Origin: Epiperipatus broadwayi
Taxonomy: Eukaryota; Onychophora; Udeonychophora; Euonychophora; Peripatidae
Direction: 5' to 3'
Length of the DNA: 64,000 bases
Assembly: GCA_028023455.1 (NCBI GenBank)
Contig: JAQFVV010000452.1
Location: 1-64,000, forward strand
The position numbers and the translations under genes were made by a program. Each line of letters starts with the position of its first letter. Position 1 is the stretch's first letter. Of the stretch, positions 12,003 to 22,079 are shown piece by piece. A model generated the notes under the pieces. That model did no database searches and was not told where the DNA came from. It saw only the letters and a program-made list of their open reading frames with translations.

Positions 12003-12740
12003 TAAGAAAAGCATTATTTCAAGCCCAAAATAGACAAAATAGGAAACAAAAAGATGATAAATCAGCTATTAGGATTTGTGTTCCATATGTAAAAGGAACT
12101 ACAGACAGTATCGGACATATATTAAAATGCTATAATATAAATACAGCATTTTCTGCTCATCAAAAGATCAGCAATATAATAACCAAGCCTAAGGATTCAA
12201 TCCCTCTTGAATCTCATGGTGTCTACCAAATCTTATGTAAAAATTGTAAAGCTTCTTACATAGGTATGAGTAATCGTCGCATCAGTGTTAGGAAAGATGA
12301 GCATGCTAATACAGTTAAACAACACTCATCATCATCAGCACTCTCACTCCATACTATAGATTCAGGTCATAAAATTGATTTTTCTAGTACCAGGATCATA
12401 TCCAGATGTGATAATCTCTACCAATGCAAAATTAGAGAAGCCATTGAGATACTTAAAAGGCCAGATTGTATCAATAAGCGAGATGATACATGCAAACTTC
12501 CTCCTATTTGGAAAGATTTTTTTTAAAAAACATTCCTAAATTTAACATTTTTTGCTATTGGTGGAATTTTAACATTTTATTCAAATCAGTGATTGTAGCG
12601 CCTCTACAACCATCTTTCTACCTTTTATAACTCTGTGGATGGCTTGTGTGACCAAGTCGAAATGTCAGTATATTAATATTAAAAGTTTTTAACACGGATG
12701 AACCCGTAAAATATGTATTTTATATATTTAATCTGTGCAA
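12003..12740 (+). repeat. PLE terminal repeat (pLTR), upstream direct copy
   Basis: Direct copy preceding the RT gene, almost identical to 14478-15281 and abutting the inverted copy head-to-head. It holds the GIY-YIG end (12,040-12,526) and the conserved non-coding end, after which RT coding begins. In this copy the end of the nuclease frame is shortened by an extra T, so the last residues are lost (WKDFF then stop). Confidence 0.9.
12045..12526 (+). pseudogene. GIY-YIG endonuclease end of the PLE, upstream direct copy
   Basis: Same domain as in the other two repeats: RICVPYVKGTT near 12,070, the YQILCKNCKASYIGMS core near 12,225-12,270, the Arg-rich RRISVRKDEH helix near 12,280, and CDNLYQCKIREAIEILKRPD near 12,410. 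The first ATG inside it is at 12,266, but that is the Met of IGMSNRR inside the GIY-YIG core, not a real start. A one-base expansion in the T-run near 12,520 truncates the last five residues. The GIY-YIG nuclease nicks target DNA for PLE integration in established family biology. Confidence 0.8.
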
Positions 12741-14560
12741 ATCTTCATTTTAACATTATTAACCTCTACGGGGAGGAAATTTTTAAACAGCTTCGTATAT
12801 TTGAAAGAACGTGGATTAAGAAATGTAGGTTACTTTGTAATTTATCTTTTTTATTAGCATGCAAAAATCACAATGTTATACCCACTTGCTGTAAAATTGT
12901 GTTTCACAAGAACAATTATAATGTTAGTAAAATTCTAAGGAAAACTAGCAATATTATTTTAAACTCTTTTATTAAAGAAACTCAGAAAAATTTAGACAAA
13001 ATTGATAAAGTATTGCTACATTTATGTTTATTCCTTAGTAATAAAATACATCCTTTACTGTGGACTAGTTTTGATCGTATTGCAAGTTTTAGATCGTTTA
13101 AAGATTCGGAATTTGTAACAGCAAAGCAAAAGAAAAAATTGCAAATGCTAATTAGAACACAATCCCCAAACATTATGTATCCAAATCAAAAAACCATTTA
13201 TAATTTATCTAGGAAAGCCCTCTCTACAGATGAAATTTCGGTTTTAGAAAAAGGTTTCAATTTTGCTTTAACACCTTCCCGGATACCTTTTGAGAAAATT
13301 GTTTGTAATGTTGAATCAGCTCTCGATAAAATTGATTCTACATCGGCTGATTTGGCTAGAGCTGAGATTTGTAATATTTTTAAAAAAGCTAAGCTTCCTA
13401 AAAATAATATTTCAAAGAAAGAAAGACACGCATTAAATAATATAAAATCAGACAAATCAATTGTTGTACTTCCAGCTGATAAAGGTAATGCCACAGTCGT
13501 AATGGATCGTGACATTTACCATAATAAAATTTTAGATCTGCTTAATGATAAAACTTATAAACTATCAAAAAGAGATCATACTACATATTTGGAAAAAACA
13601 ACAAAAGCTATTATTAATAAATCACCTATTGAAACAGAGATAAAAAATAAAATAATCTCTCATGAAAAATCTTGTGTCTGTCCAAAATTTTATGGACTTC
13701 CAAAAATTCACAAACCAGATATCCCCCCTTTGTCCAATAGTAAGTGCAATAGGTTCTCCAACTCGTATTTTAGCCAGATACTTATCGGATTTCATTAAAC
13801 CTACAATCCCATCTATTAAATCATATATTAAAAACTCTCTTCATTTTATTTCTGTTTTAAAAAGTTTAAAAATTAATGCTAATGACATTCTGGTCAGTTT
13901 TGATGTCGTGTCTTTGTTTACAAACATTCCAATTGATGAAGCTTTAAATATAATCTCACAACGTTGCAATTTACCAGACCATATTATTGCTTTAATTAAA
14001 CATTGTCTCTTAAATACATATTTTGTATACAATGGACAGCATTACAGACAAGTTTCTGGTACTCCTATGGGCTCACCTATCTCAGGAGTAATAGCTGATT
14101 TATTCATGGAATATATAGAAACTCGTGCTTTAGAATCATCATCTTTAAGACCTCTCATTTGGCTCAGATACATAGATGACACTTTTGTCATATGGCAACA
14201 TGGAAAAAATAAATTAGATGATTTTTTCTTACATTTAAATAATATGCATTCTCATATTAAATTTACAATGGAGACAGAGTCTGATGGAAAACTCCCTTTT
14301 CTTGATGTTCTAGTCACCAGAACACCAAATAGTTTATCTTTTTCTATTTACAGAAAGGATACACACACAGACAGATATTTGCATTTCCATTCTCATCATC
14401 ATCCAACTCAGTTTCTGTAGCCAAAACTCTTTTAAATAGAGCAATTAACCTTTCAGATGAGACACATCTGAAAGCAGAAATAAATCATATTAATAGCATT
14501 TTATTAGCAAATAGTTATAATTACAAATTTATAAAAAAAAGTCTTATTTCAAGCCCAAAA
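12713..14560 (+). pseudogene. Penelope-like reverse transcriptase with three frame breaks
   Basis: The frame from 12,713 to 13,798 gives the N-terminal region and fingers: LSRKALSTDEISVLEKGFNF, ARAEICNIFKKAKLPKNN, LPADKGNATVVMDRDIYHNK and CPKFYGLPKIHKPDIP. The frame then shifts in a C-run near 13,730-13,737. A second frame to 14,420 carries PIVSAIGSPTRILARYL, catalytic motif A (LVSFDVVSLFTNIP), GTPMGSPISGVIADLFME, the catalytic box RYIDDTFVIW and GKLPFLDVLVTR. A one-base loss near 14,413 brings an early stop just after HSHHHPTQF. Another frame continues with VAKTLLNRAINLSDETHLK until a third break in an A-run near 14,540 leads into the nuclease end. All catalytic aspartates are present. The ATG at 12,713 lies in the pLTR end, so the true start is uncertain. 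Confidence 0.92.
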
Positions 14561-15281
14561 TAGACAAAATAGGATACAAAAAGATGATAAATCAGCTATT
14601 AGGATTTGTGTTCCATATGTAAAAGGAACTACAGACAGTATCAGACGTATATTAAAATGCTATAATATAGATACAGCATTTTCTGCTCATCAAAAGATCA
14701 GCAATATAATAACCAAGCCTAAGGATTCAATCCCTCTTGAATCTCATGGTGTCTCCCAAATCTCATGTAAAAATTGTAAAGCTTCTTACATAGGTATGAG
14801 TAATCGTCGCATCAGTGTTAGGAGAGATGAGCATGCTAATGCAGTTAAACAACACTCATCATCATCAGCACTCTCACTCCATACTATAGATTCAGGTCAT
14901 AAAATTGATTTTTCTAGTACCAGGATCATATCCAGATGTGATAATCTCTACCAATGCAAAATTAGAGAAGCCATTGAGATACTTAAAAGGCCAGATTGTA
15001 TCAATAAGCGAGATGATACATGCAAACTTCCTCCTATTTGGAAAGATTTTTTTAAAAAACATTCCTAAATTTAACATTTTTTGCTATTGGTGGAATTTTA
15101 ACATTTTATTCAAATCAGTGATTGTAGCGCATCTACAACCATCTTTCTTCCTTTTATAACTCTGTGGATGGCTTGTGTGACCAAGTCGAAATGTCAGTAT
15201 ATTAATATTAAAAGTTTTTAACACGGATGAACCCGCAAAATATGTATTTTATATATTTAACCCGTGCAAATCTTTGTTTTA
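14478..15281 (+). repeat. PLE terminal repeat (pLTR), downstream direct copy
   Basis: Downstream direct copy that closes the element. It includes the last part of the RT linker, the GIY-YIG nuclease end and about 200 bases of non-coding end. The latter contains AACTCTGTGGATGGCTTGTG and the GTGACCAAGTCGAAATGTCA stem region, then the terminal block ACCCGCAAAATATGTATTTT shared by all three copies. Confidence 0.9.
14550..15068 (+). CDS. GIY-YIG endonuclease end of the PLE, intact downstream copy
   Basis: An uninterrupted frame encodes about 170 residues. QAQNRQNRIQKDDKSAIRIC and VPYVKGTTDSIRRIL come first, then AFSAHQKISNIITKPKDSIP, the GIY-YIG core with SQISCKNCKASYIGMS, the catalytic-type Arg region RRISVRRDEH, the CDNLYQCKIREAIEILKRPD stretch, and a conserved tail PPIWKDFFKKHS ending at TAA 15,066-15,068. 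The usual Tyr of the first GIY motif is Ser here (GVSQI; GVYQI in the other two repeats). This part should be translated as the C-terminal end of the RT polyprotein, but a frame break near 14,540 separates them. There is no start codon at the domain border, and the Met at 14,796 is internal. Confidence 0.85.
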   Translation, partial: QAQNRQNRIQKDDKSAIRICVPYVKGTTDSIRRILKCYNIDTAFSAHQKISNIITKPKDSIPLESHGVSQISCKNCKASYIGMSNRRISVRRDEHANAVKQHSSSSALSLHTIDSGHKIDFSSTRIISRCDNLYQCKIREAIEILKRPDCINKRDDTCKLPPIWKDFFKKHS

Positions 15282-16640
15282 ATATATATATATATACATA
15301 TTAATAATGAGTTAATTATCAATGTGTTCTATATCACAAATAAAGACTTAGTCTTACTAATAGTGATGACCTAATGTCAATCCAATCTCTAGGCAACCAA
15401 TTGTGGAAAATAAAAGTAGAATTCTGTTATATAATTTTATTTTTTAACTACAACCAATATAATAGGTGCAACAATAAACAGCCATTGCAATGGAAAAGGA
15501 AATGAATATGCTAGTATACTAAACACTGGAAACTGAACATGGTATAAAAGCAAACCCAGTTCATTTTCCATCATTTTTTATTTTTCAAATGATGCAATAA
15601 CTGTAAAAGCCAGCATCTTAAGATTTGAATGTTCAAATATAAGAAATGGATGGCATGTTTGAATATTCCATATTATCTGTATAAGTTTTGCAGTGCAAAT
15701 CTATAAAACAATTACAACCAACATTTAAATAGAGAAAAGTTTGATAAAATCTTGGGGTTTAACAAAAAGATTGAACTGACTTTAAATTGATATTTAAAAA
15801 TAAAACTGCACTATTATTTGAACACAAAAAAAAAGAAATAGAACCACACCAGCATTTATATAAATGATGAAGTAATTTTTTCTTATATAAGCCATTAAAT
15901 CCCAAGTAGCAAATCAAGAAAAATTAAATCTGTTACAAACTGCTGTGCAATGTATTCTGGCTAAATTAACATTGCCATAGAACTGGAGTGCTACTGTCGA
16001 ACCACAGAAGCACAATTACTTAATCTACTTGCCTGTATAATGCCTAAAAACATCAAATGTCCTTCATTAAATATCTAAATGGATTGAGAAGGAAAGCGAC
16101 TGCAGAAAGTGGAAACATAGTTTCAAGCATATTGCCAAGAAATTCTAGTGACTTATAAATGACTTACTGAAGCAAAATGATCCAAATAGAAATAGACTGT
16201 ATCCATAAAAGACATTATTGACAAACTCATAAACATTAACTAAGATGACTTAAAGAAAATTTTAATTTATTATGTATATATGTTTGTAAAATTCTAGTTT
16301 TATTTATTTCCACACTTAGGAGCTGAAATGTATTTATGAATGAAAGAGTCCATTATCAATGAAAGCAACAAAATAAGGGGGGGGGATTATCACGTTAGAT
16401 ACAATTTTTTTATATTAAATAAAGTTTAGATCAACTTTTCTTCCATAGTAACTTGACATATCACCACCACTATGATATGGAATAAAGTAAGATTTTTGAT
16501 ATTATTTCATATTTAAGCACATACACTTACTATAGGACAGAGTTTGTGTTATTTATTTATTTTTATTGTTAATTAACAATTGTTTATATTTATTTTTCAG
16601 TATAAATGACTAACCTTCTAATAAGAATATTCTTTTTTAT
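15282..16640. other. Intergenic or intronic stretch
   Basis: No gene or repeat recognised. The sequence is slightly less AT-rich than its surroundings at 15.5-16.2 kb. A TATAAAAG near 15,542 has no convincing exon after it. A run of nine G lies near 16,377. The last 40 bases (16,600-16,640) look like the end of an intron leading into the candidate exon below. Confidence 0.4.
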
Positions 16641-16780
16641 CATCTGTAGGGAACCATACTTAGATAGAGGGGTCCTCAAGGAAGATGGAACATCAATTGG
16701 AATTGGACAAAGAAGCTATTATGCATTCACTTGTATAATATAATTTAGCTAGTCAGTTTCATGGTTGATGTAATAAAGAT
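16608..16780 (+). CDS. Candidate 3'-terminal exon of an unidentified host gene (coding 16650-16743)
   Basis: Several gene-end signals occur in the right order within 170 bases: a branch-point-like GACTAAC near 16,606-16,612, a pyrimidine tract TTCTTTTTTATCATCTG, an acceptor TAG at 16,647-16,649, and a 30-codon frame from 16,651 to a TAA at 16,741-16,743. A polyA signal AATAAA follows at 16,772-16,777, then a T-rich stretch. The frame reads EPYLDRGVLKEDGTSIGIGQ and then RSYYAFTCII; its codon composition is less A/T-biased than the surroundings. I do not recognise the protein. Upstream exons would lie left of the PLE, possibly beyond the window. A chance coincidence or a transposon 3' end remains possible. 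Confidence 0.4.
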
Positions 16781-17452
16781 TTTTTTAAAAATTCATTTTA
16801 TCTGCTTTGTAAATAATTAGTGCCTTGTTATATATCTCTACCATGGGTAAGGGTTGGAATAGTGAATACATTTAATCATCGATATGGTAGAAATACATTC
16901 TTAACACACAGTTATATTGTTTTATCATGTTAAAAAGTTTTGAATTTTTGTTTTATTATTTGAATAAATGTTATCAATTTGATTTAAATTAAATTGGTCT
17001 CTAGTTTATCAAAACTATTTATATATTCATTCATCAACTTATAACCATTATATATATATACACACACTTTGTTCTTGTATAATAATACAGTAATATGTTT
17101 GGATGGATCTTTAAATTAATTAGAACCTCTATAGAGGTGCCATAGTTGCTTTCTAGTGTAAATTTACTTCTGAAGAGAACTGAAGGCAGAATTCTCCCTG
17201 AGTTTGAATACTGAGGCATAACAGAACCCAAAAGAGGGGTGAGGTATAGATGAAATTGCCCAAATTGTATCTAAATTTAATGTGTAAACTTAGAGCTAGA
17301 CCATTGGAGGTAGATACGAGCATAGATTAGTACTTTATTGCATCATTCACAGCATCCTACCAGAAGACCCTAGGTCTGATTATAGTGAGATACATTCCCC
17401 TTCTGGAACCAGACTGTTACAATATATATATATATATAATATAAAGTGTGTG
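16781..17452. other. Intergenic stretch
   Basis: No gene seen. The part 17,100-17,410 is less AT-rich and ends in CTTCTGGAACCAGACTGTTA before a TA run, which looks like the 3' part of an unidentified interspersed repeat. I could not match it to another copy in the window. Confidence 0.35.
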
Positions 17453-17914
17453 CTAATAATTCTAAACAAGTATATTTTTTTATGATAAATGCTACAAGAG
17501 AATGCATTCAAAATCTTTATCTAGGATTGTCCTGATCTGCAAACTGGTTTCAAGCTATGGCTCTCTTCAATGAGGAGCTAGGAAACCAGATTCAAAATAC
17601 CAACTCAAACTAAGCATTTATCCAATAGTTAACTCTTAAGAAGATCTGAAAATTTCAGACATCTATCTACATGTTTTAGTTCGAAAGCTGAATTTAAAGA
17701 CAAGTAGATGTCTGAAAAATTCAGATCTTTTTAAGAGTTAACTATTAGATAAATGCTTAGCTTGAGTTGGTATTTTGAATCTGGTGTCCTAGCTCCTCAC
17801 TGAAGAGAGCCATAGCTTGAAACTGGACTAGGGATGGTAGACAGTTCTAGATAAAGATTTAGAATGCATTCTCTTGTAGCATTTATCATAAAAAAAAGCT
17901 TGTTTAGAGCTATT
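17453..17914. repeat. Fold-back element with ~210-bp inverted arms
   Basis: Left arm 17,453-17,669 is the reverse complement of right arm 17,704-17,914, with an unpaired centre of about 35 bases. Matching blocks include GAATGCATTC, GAGAGCCATAGCTTGAAAC and its complement, AGTTAACTCTTAAGAAGATC and CAGACATCT. The right arm carries a hammerhead-like core at 17,800-17,822 (CTGAAGA, stem AGC/GCT, GAAA). The unit is a member of the family also found near 25.7 and 26.9 kb. No coding capacity; probably a non-autonomous mobile element copied in both orientations. A transcript across it would form a long hairpin. Confidence 0.85.
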
Positions 17915-17979
17915 ATCATGTTTTTTATTTTACACATTTGTAAATGCAAGTCATGTAATAGGAGTCTTGATTTATATAT

Positions 17980-19090
17980 ATATATAAACAATGAAAATTA
18001 GGAGGTTATATTCATGTAAGCAATCAATAATACCATAAGTGTTGTTGGACTCTATCAATTACTAACTAACAATCCTAAGATAAAAGTAACCTATTCCAGT
18101 TCATTAAGAAAAAGAAGATTCTTTTTTATTTCAATGTTATAAGGATTTAAATCCAGATAGCTATTTTTTTTTAAGTATCATAGCATCGGCCGGGACGCGA
18201 ACCCGCAACCTGGGCAACTGCCTGCAAGTGCAAAGCAGTCATGCTGATCTCCTTTTTTTGATATCTCATTGCTAGGAGACTACCAATTATTAGATTCAAG
18301 GTAAAATTTAACCCATAAATTTTTTTAATTCTGAGCTTAACAGAAGAAATAGAAGATTTTTATAAGAATTTAAATGTAGATAGCTATTTTTATAGATATG
18401 TAGGTTCATACACTCAATCTCTTCTTTTGACAATCTGTAATTAATAATCTATCTTCCCCAGAGATTTATATATATGAAATATTTTTATTGATTTATAATG
18501 ATATAAACAATGAAAACAAGGGATTATATCTATGCAACAAACAGTTTTAAAAAAGTGAATATTCTTTTTCTTCTATTTAAATTTAAAACAAAGAAGCTAT
18601 AATAAGTAACTAGACAAATTATTTTAGTCTTAGGACTGTTAATTATTAATAAATAGCTTTTTAGAAACTTCAAAAATAAAATTATCTTTGGTTGTTTATA
18701 TAAATATAATTCCTTAATTTTCATTATTTTCATTATCAATAATCCATGAAAATTTTTAAGATACACAACTCTCTGAGGAAGATGAATTATTAATTCCAGG
18801 ACATCAAAATATATACAAGTTTCAGAATTCTCATATCTATAAAAAATAAACTGTTTGGATTTAAATCCTTCTAACAGTTTGGTTTGAAGAAAATAAGGTT
18901 GCTATTTTTTTTCTATTTAAACTCAGGACAAAAGAGCAATTTACTAAAGAAAATTGGTTTATCCTAGGGTTGTCAATTAGTAATTAATAACTTTCTAAAA
19001 ACATTAATGTTAAAGTTATCTCTGATTGCTTATATGCACATAATCTATCTCCATTGTTTACATTATTATATATCTATGAAAATATTTAAT
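17980..19090. repeat. Cluster of diverged ~200-bp repeats
   Basis: A unit at about 18,551-18,760 recurs as a direct, diverged copy at about 18,890-19,085. Shared landmarks are TTCTATTTAAA.TT/CAGGACAAA, CTTAGGACTGTTAATTA against CCTAGGGTTGTCAATTAG, and AAAATTATCTTTGGTTG against AAAGTTATCTCTGATTG. A partial inverted version lies near 17,990-18,150 (TCCTAAGATAAAAGTAACC). The block ATTTAAATCC.GATAGCTATT also repeats. No coding capacity; origin unknown. Confidence 0.5.
18173..18262 (-). mobile_element. tRNA-headed SINE, short copy 1
   Basis: On the minus strand a tRNA-like head ends in a perfect Pol III B box GGTTCGCGTCC inside GCGGGTTCGCGTCCCGGCC, followed by GATGCTATGATA and an A-rich tail. The A-box half (near AGATCAGCATGACTGC) is decayed. 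It is related to the copies near 21.0 kb and 38.7 kb, which share the B-box context and the GATGCT/GACGCT...GACA ending. Too diverged to be a working tRNA gene. Confidence 0.7.
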
Positions 19091-20957
19091 TTGACATATA
19101 TATTTCACTGGATTACAGAATGGGTAAATTAAGATGTGATTGATATTTTTTCTGATCAAATTGGTAAGATTAAATGTATATTTATGTTAATGTTTTAAAA
19201 AATTATTATTATATAAAAAATTATATTATGCAGATCCTGTTTTTTGATAATGAAAAAGTCATTAACTTAAAATTTTGTTTTCTATTTTTATGATAATGAT
19301 CTTTGGAAGAATTTATAAGTGGTTTTATGAAACAGGAATTAAAATATTAAAAAGTTTGATGATGGAACTTTAAATTTAAATTGATTAGAATAAAAAAAAC
19401 ATCTTCATCTTCTTTCTTCTTTTATTTACAGCATTCTATTAATTAGACTATTCTTTCCAATTCAGAAAATGACATGTTATTATTTTAAAACTACATTTTC
19501 CTTATTAGATAGTATTAGAAGAAAACATTTTAGTAATTTATGACTTAGAGAATTACCAAGTAAAAAATATGAATCTTTTTTAATAAGCTGACAATATTGT
19601 AGGCAGGAAGATGGAATTAATATGCAGCATAAATTATTAAGAGATATTTTTGCATTAAAAAATAACAATATAGAGTATTTTATTATAATAGTATAAGTAT
19701 TTTAATTAAATTAGGTTTACATATAGAACCTTTTCTTCATGGGTATTATATACAAGTAAAACATTGACCATCATTAATTAGACATAAAGCCAGTAAAAAT
19801 TTATTTATTTAAGAATGCCCATATTTTTTTGAAAAATATGAAGGCAAGATCCTAAGACCCGTCTTCACATTATTTTGCTTTCTTGTGATAATATTCAATC
19901 TGCAATTTGTAGGTCACATCTATATTAAATCAAGCACGTGACATGGATGAAGAGTAACAGATAATGAAAAAAGTATTTTTATAGTGAATGCAAGCATGGG
20001 TTATTGGAAAAACAGATCTTATTTATACTATAATGATTAATATAAAGGCATCGAAAAGTACAATATTTTCATTTTATTGCAGTATTGCCATTAAAAATAG
20101 AATATATCACAGAGTTTTTATGAAAAAAAAGTTTTGCTGCACCAGTAAATAGAATTATAAAATGCCAAATAAATAGATTTAAAAAACCAGCTTAAAATAT
20201 GTGTGTCTATATTTATATTTATTGATGAGTTTGTATAATCAAAAAAAAAAAAATGTTCAAATTGTTGTTTTTTCTTCTTCTGAAGATATAATACCAATAT
20301 TTATATGTAAATGGATACTAAGGAAGATAATAATTTTCAAAATTATAGAGAAAGAAATATCATGAGAACTATTGATGCTAATTTTAAATATTTCTATCAA
20401 TGGTTTTTTTCTATCTTTTTACATTTTAACTATCTTAAATATAAATTGATGGTGAAAGTAAAAAATAATCTCATGAAAAAAAAATTAAAAAGCATATTTA
20501 CGAATGCATATCTATTAAGTTTCTGTTCAAAATTCATTCTACTTAAGTATTTAGAATGTGTCCATTTATCATTTAGCTATTATATATTGTTCACACATAT
20601 GAGTAAATTTTTATCTAATAAAATATCTAATAATATAAACTATACTTAATTAAAAGTGTAATTATTATACCAACATTTTTTTAATTTTTGGTAAATATCC
20701 GAAGATTTCTTCCAGGAATAAAAGTTTGGGAGATTCTTGAATGGAACTGAAAAATAATAAAATAATATATTAAATATTTATTTAATAAGTATAATTTATT
20801 TATAAAATATCTAAATCATTTTCATAAATATGTTAGTAATTTTTAATTATTATTTGAAATATATTCAAATATCTAAAGTTAAATAAAAATATACACCTCC
20901 ATCATTACATATTTTTATGTAAACATGTTTCAGATTTATTCCTATATATATATGCAC
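19091..20957. other. AT-rich stretch
   Basis: No gene, repeat copy or RNA recognised. An open frame of 112 codons at 20,311-20,649 has low-complexity Lys/Asn/Phe/Leu composition, no recognisable motif and no flanking gene signals, so I do not call it. Confidence 0.5.
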
Positions 20958-21063
20958 TTTTTTTTCCCATATGTCACAGCATCAGCTGGAAGGCGAACCC
21001 GCAACAACCGTCTGCAACCAACTGCTTGCTTGCAAGGCGGCTGCGCTGATCTCTCGGCTAACA
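20958..21063 (-). mobile_element. tRNA-headed SINE, copy 2
   Basis: Minus-strand tRNA-like head: A-box-like TTAGCCGAGAGATCAGCGCA, then GCAAGCAGTTG and the B-box region GCGGGTTCGCCTTCC. The ending GATGCTGTGACATATGGG and a short A run near 20,960 follow. It shares the SINE plan of the copy at 38.7 kb. The B box has one inserted base relative to consensus. Confidence 0.75.
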
Positions 21064-21529
21064 AAAAAAAGATATATACATGTACTTGTTAGTAGTATTA
21101 GCATTATATGTTTAGTTTGAATCATATCTGTTCTAGTCCATAGAGTGGAATTCATTTAAGAGTGGTTGAAGAAACACATAAACATTATTAAATGATCTCT
21201 ATTACCTGAATAATAGAAGATATAATTCAGATCTAAGCCCTAATGGCAATATTATCAATTAAATGTTTATATGAATAATCTGAAACATATAATTTGCATA
21301 TTTGTCTGGAGGTTTGTGATGATGACATTATATGCTGGATTACTTCCATAATCTAACATTGAATAATGAATGTTTTTAGAAAAATTCAAACTTTATTTTA
21401 ACTTTCCAAATACACTCAACTGGTAGTAATATCATATAGGCTAATACATAACATAACATGTTTCAAATAGCACCATTTGCTGGCCTGATTAGGCCCAATA
21501 GTAGCAGGAGAATGGACCATTAGATTGGT
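21064..21529. other. Intergenic stretch
   Basis: No gene. The region is moderately AT-rich and contains CTGGCCTGATTAGGCCCAAT near 21,480, a short imperfect palindrome. I see no link to other repeats. Confidence 0.35.
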
Positions 21530-21805
21530 GAATACTAAATTTAAAGTAATGTTCAATTGATTAGGGCACTACCTTAAATTTAATACTCATGAAATTAAAG
21601 ACCAAGTTTGATTGCCATTCTAGAACCATCATTGATCAGGCCAAAAAATACCTGGAGAAGAGAGGACACTAATAGCACTCAAAACATTGTGTTAATACTA
21701 ACCTGTATGATATTACTAATAGTTAAATGTAATTAGAAAGTTTAAATAAAGTTTGAATTTTTTTAAAGACATTCAATATTTAATATTAGATTATGAAAAT
21801 GGTGC
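21530..21805 (+). mobile_element. Diverged tRNA-like/PLE-end element
   Basis: Same plan as the solo element at 6.5-6.8 kb. A decayed tRNA-like head (GATTAGGGCACTACCTTAAA, B-box remnant AAGTTTGATTGCC) is followed by the shared middle (ATCATTGATCAGGCCA, GGAGAAGAGAGGACA) and the tail (TACTAACCTGTATGATATTA, AAAGACATTCAATATTTAAT). No left inverted repeat is obvious, so this copy is 5'-simpler or truncated. No coding capacity. Confidence 0.6.
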
Positions 21806-22079
21806 AACTTATAATTACTACTAATATGTTTCCATCGTTTACTCATAGAATTATTTAATTTAATTAGTTGTAACTATTGAGAAAAAGGTTACACTCTGTT
21901 TGGGAAAAACAACTAAAAACTTTATGATTACTTACAGATGAATAACATTGAAATGTCAATAAATTTCAATTTTTTTTCAATACGTGTTCTTATATACATA
22001 CATATACACATTTATTTACATTATTAGAATAATACAGTTTCAAATTGTTTCAGTATCTCATAAGTTTATTAAAAGACGT

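Larger units (their letters stand above)
11230..15281 (+). mobile_element. Penelope-like retroelement (GIY-YIG type), young copy with three terminal repeats
   Basis: The element has one reverse-transcriptase gene and three nearly identical ~750-bp terminal repeats (pLTRs), each encoding the same GIY-YIG nuclease end. One is inverted (11230-12002), the next is direct and head-to-head with it (12003-12740), and the third is direct and follows the RT (14478-15281). An inverted plus direct pLTR arrangement is a known hallmark of PLEs and arises during target-primed integration of tandem templates. The three copies differ by only scattered bases, implying recent insertion. The RT has homopolymer-type frame breaks near 13,735, 14,413 and 14,540, so this copy is probably not functional unless these are sequence errors. 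Confidence 0.92.

Noticed and set aside
13198-13515. 105-codon minus-strand frame
   Set aside because: Antisense of the Penelope-like RT.
20311-20649. 112-codon plus-strand frame
   Set aside because: Biased Lys/Asn/Leu/Phe composition, no motif, no promoter or splice context.
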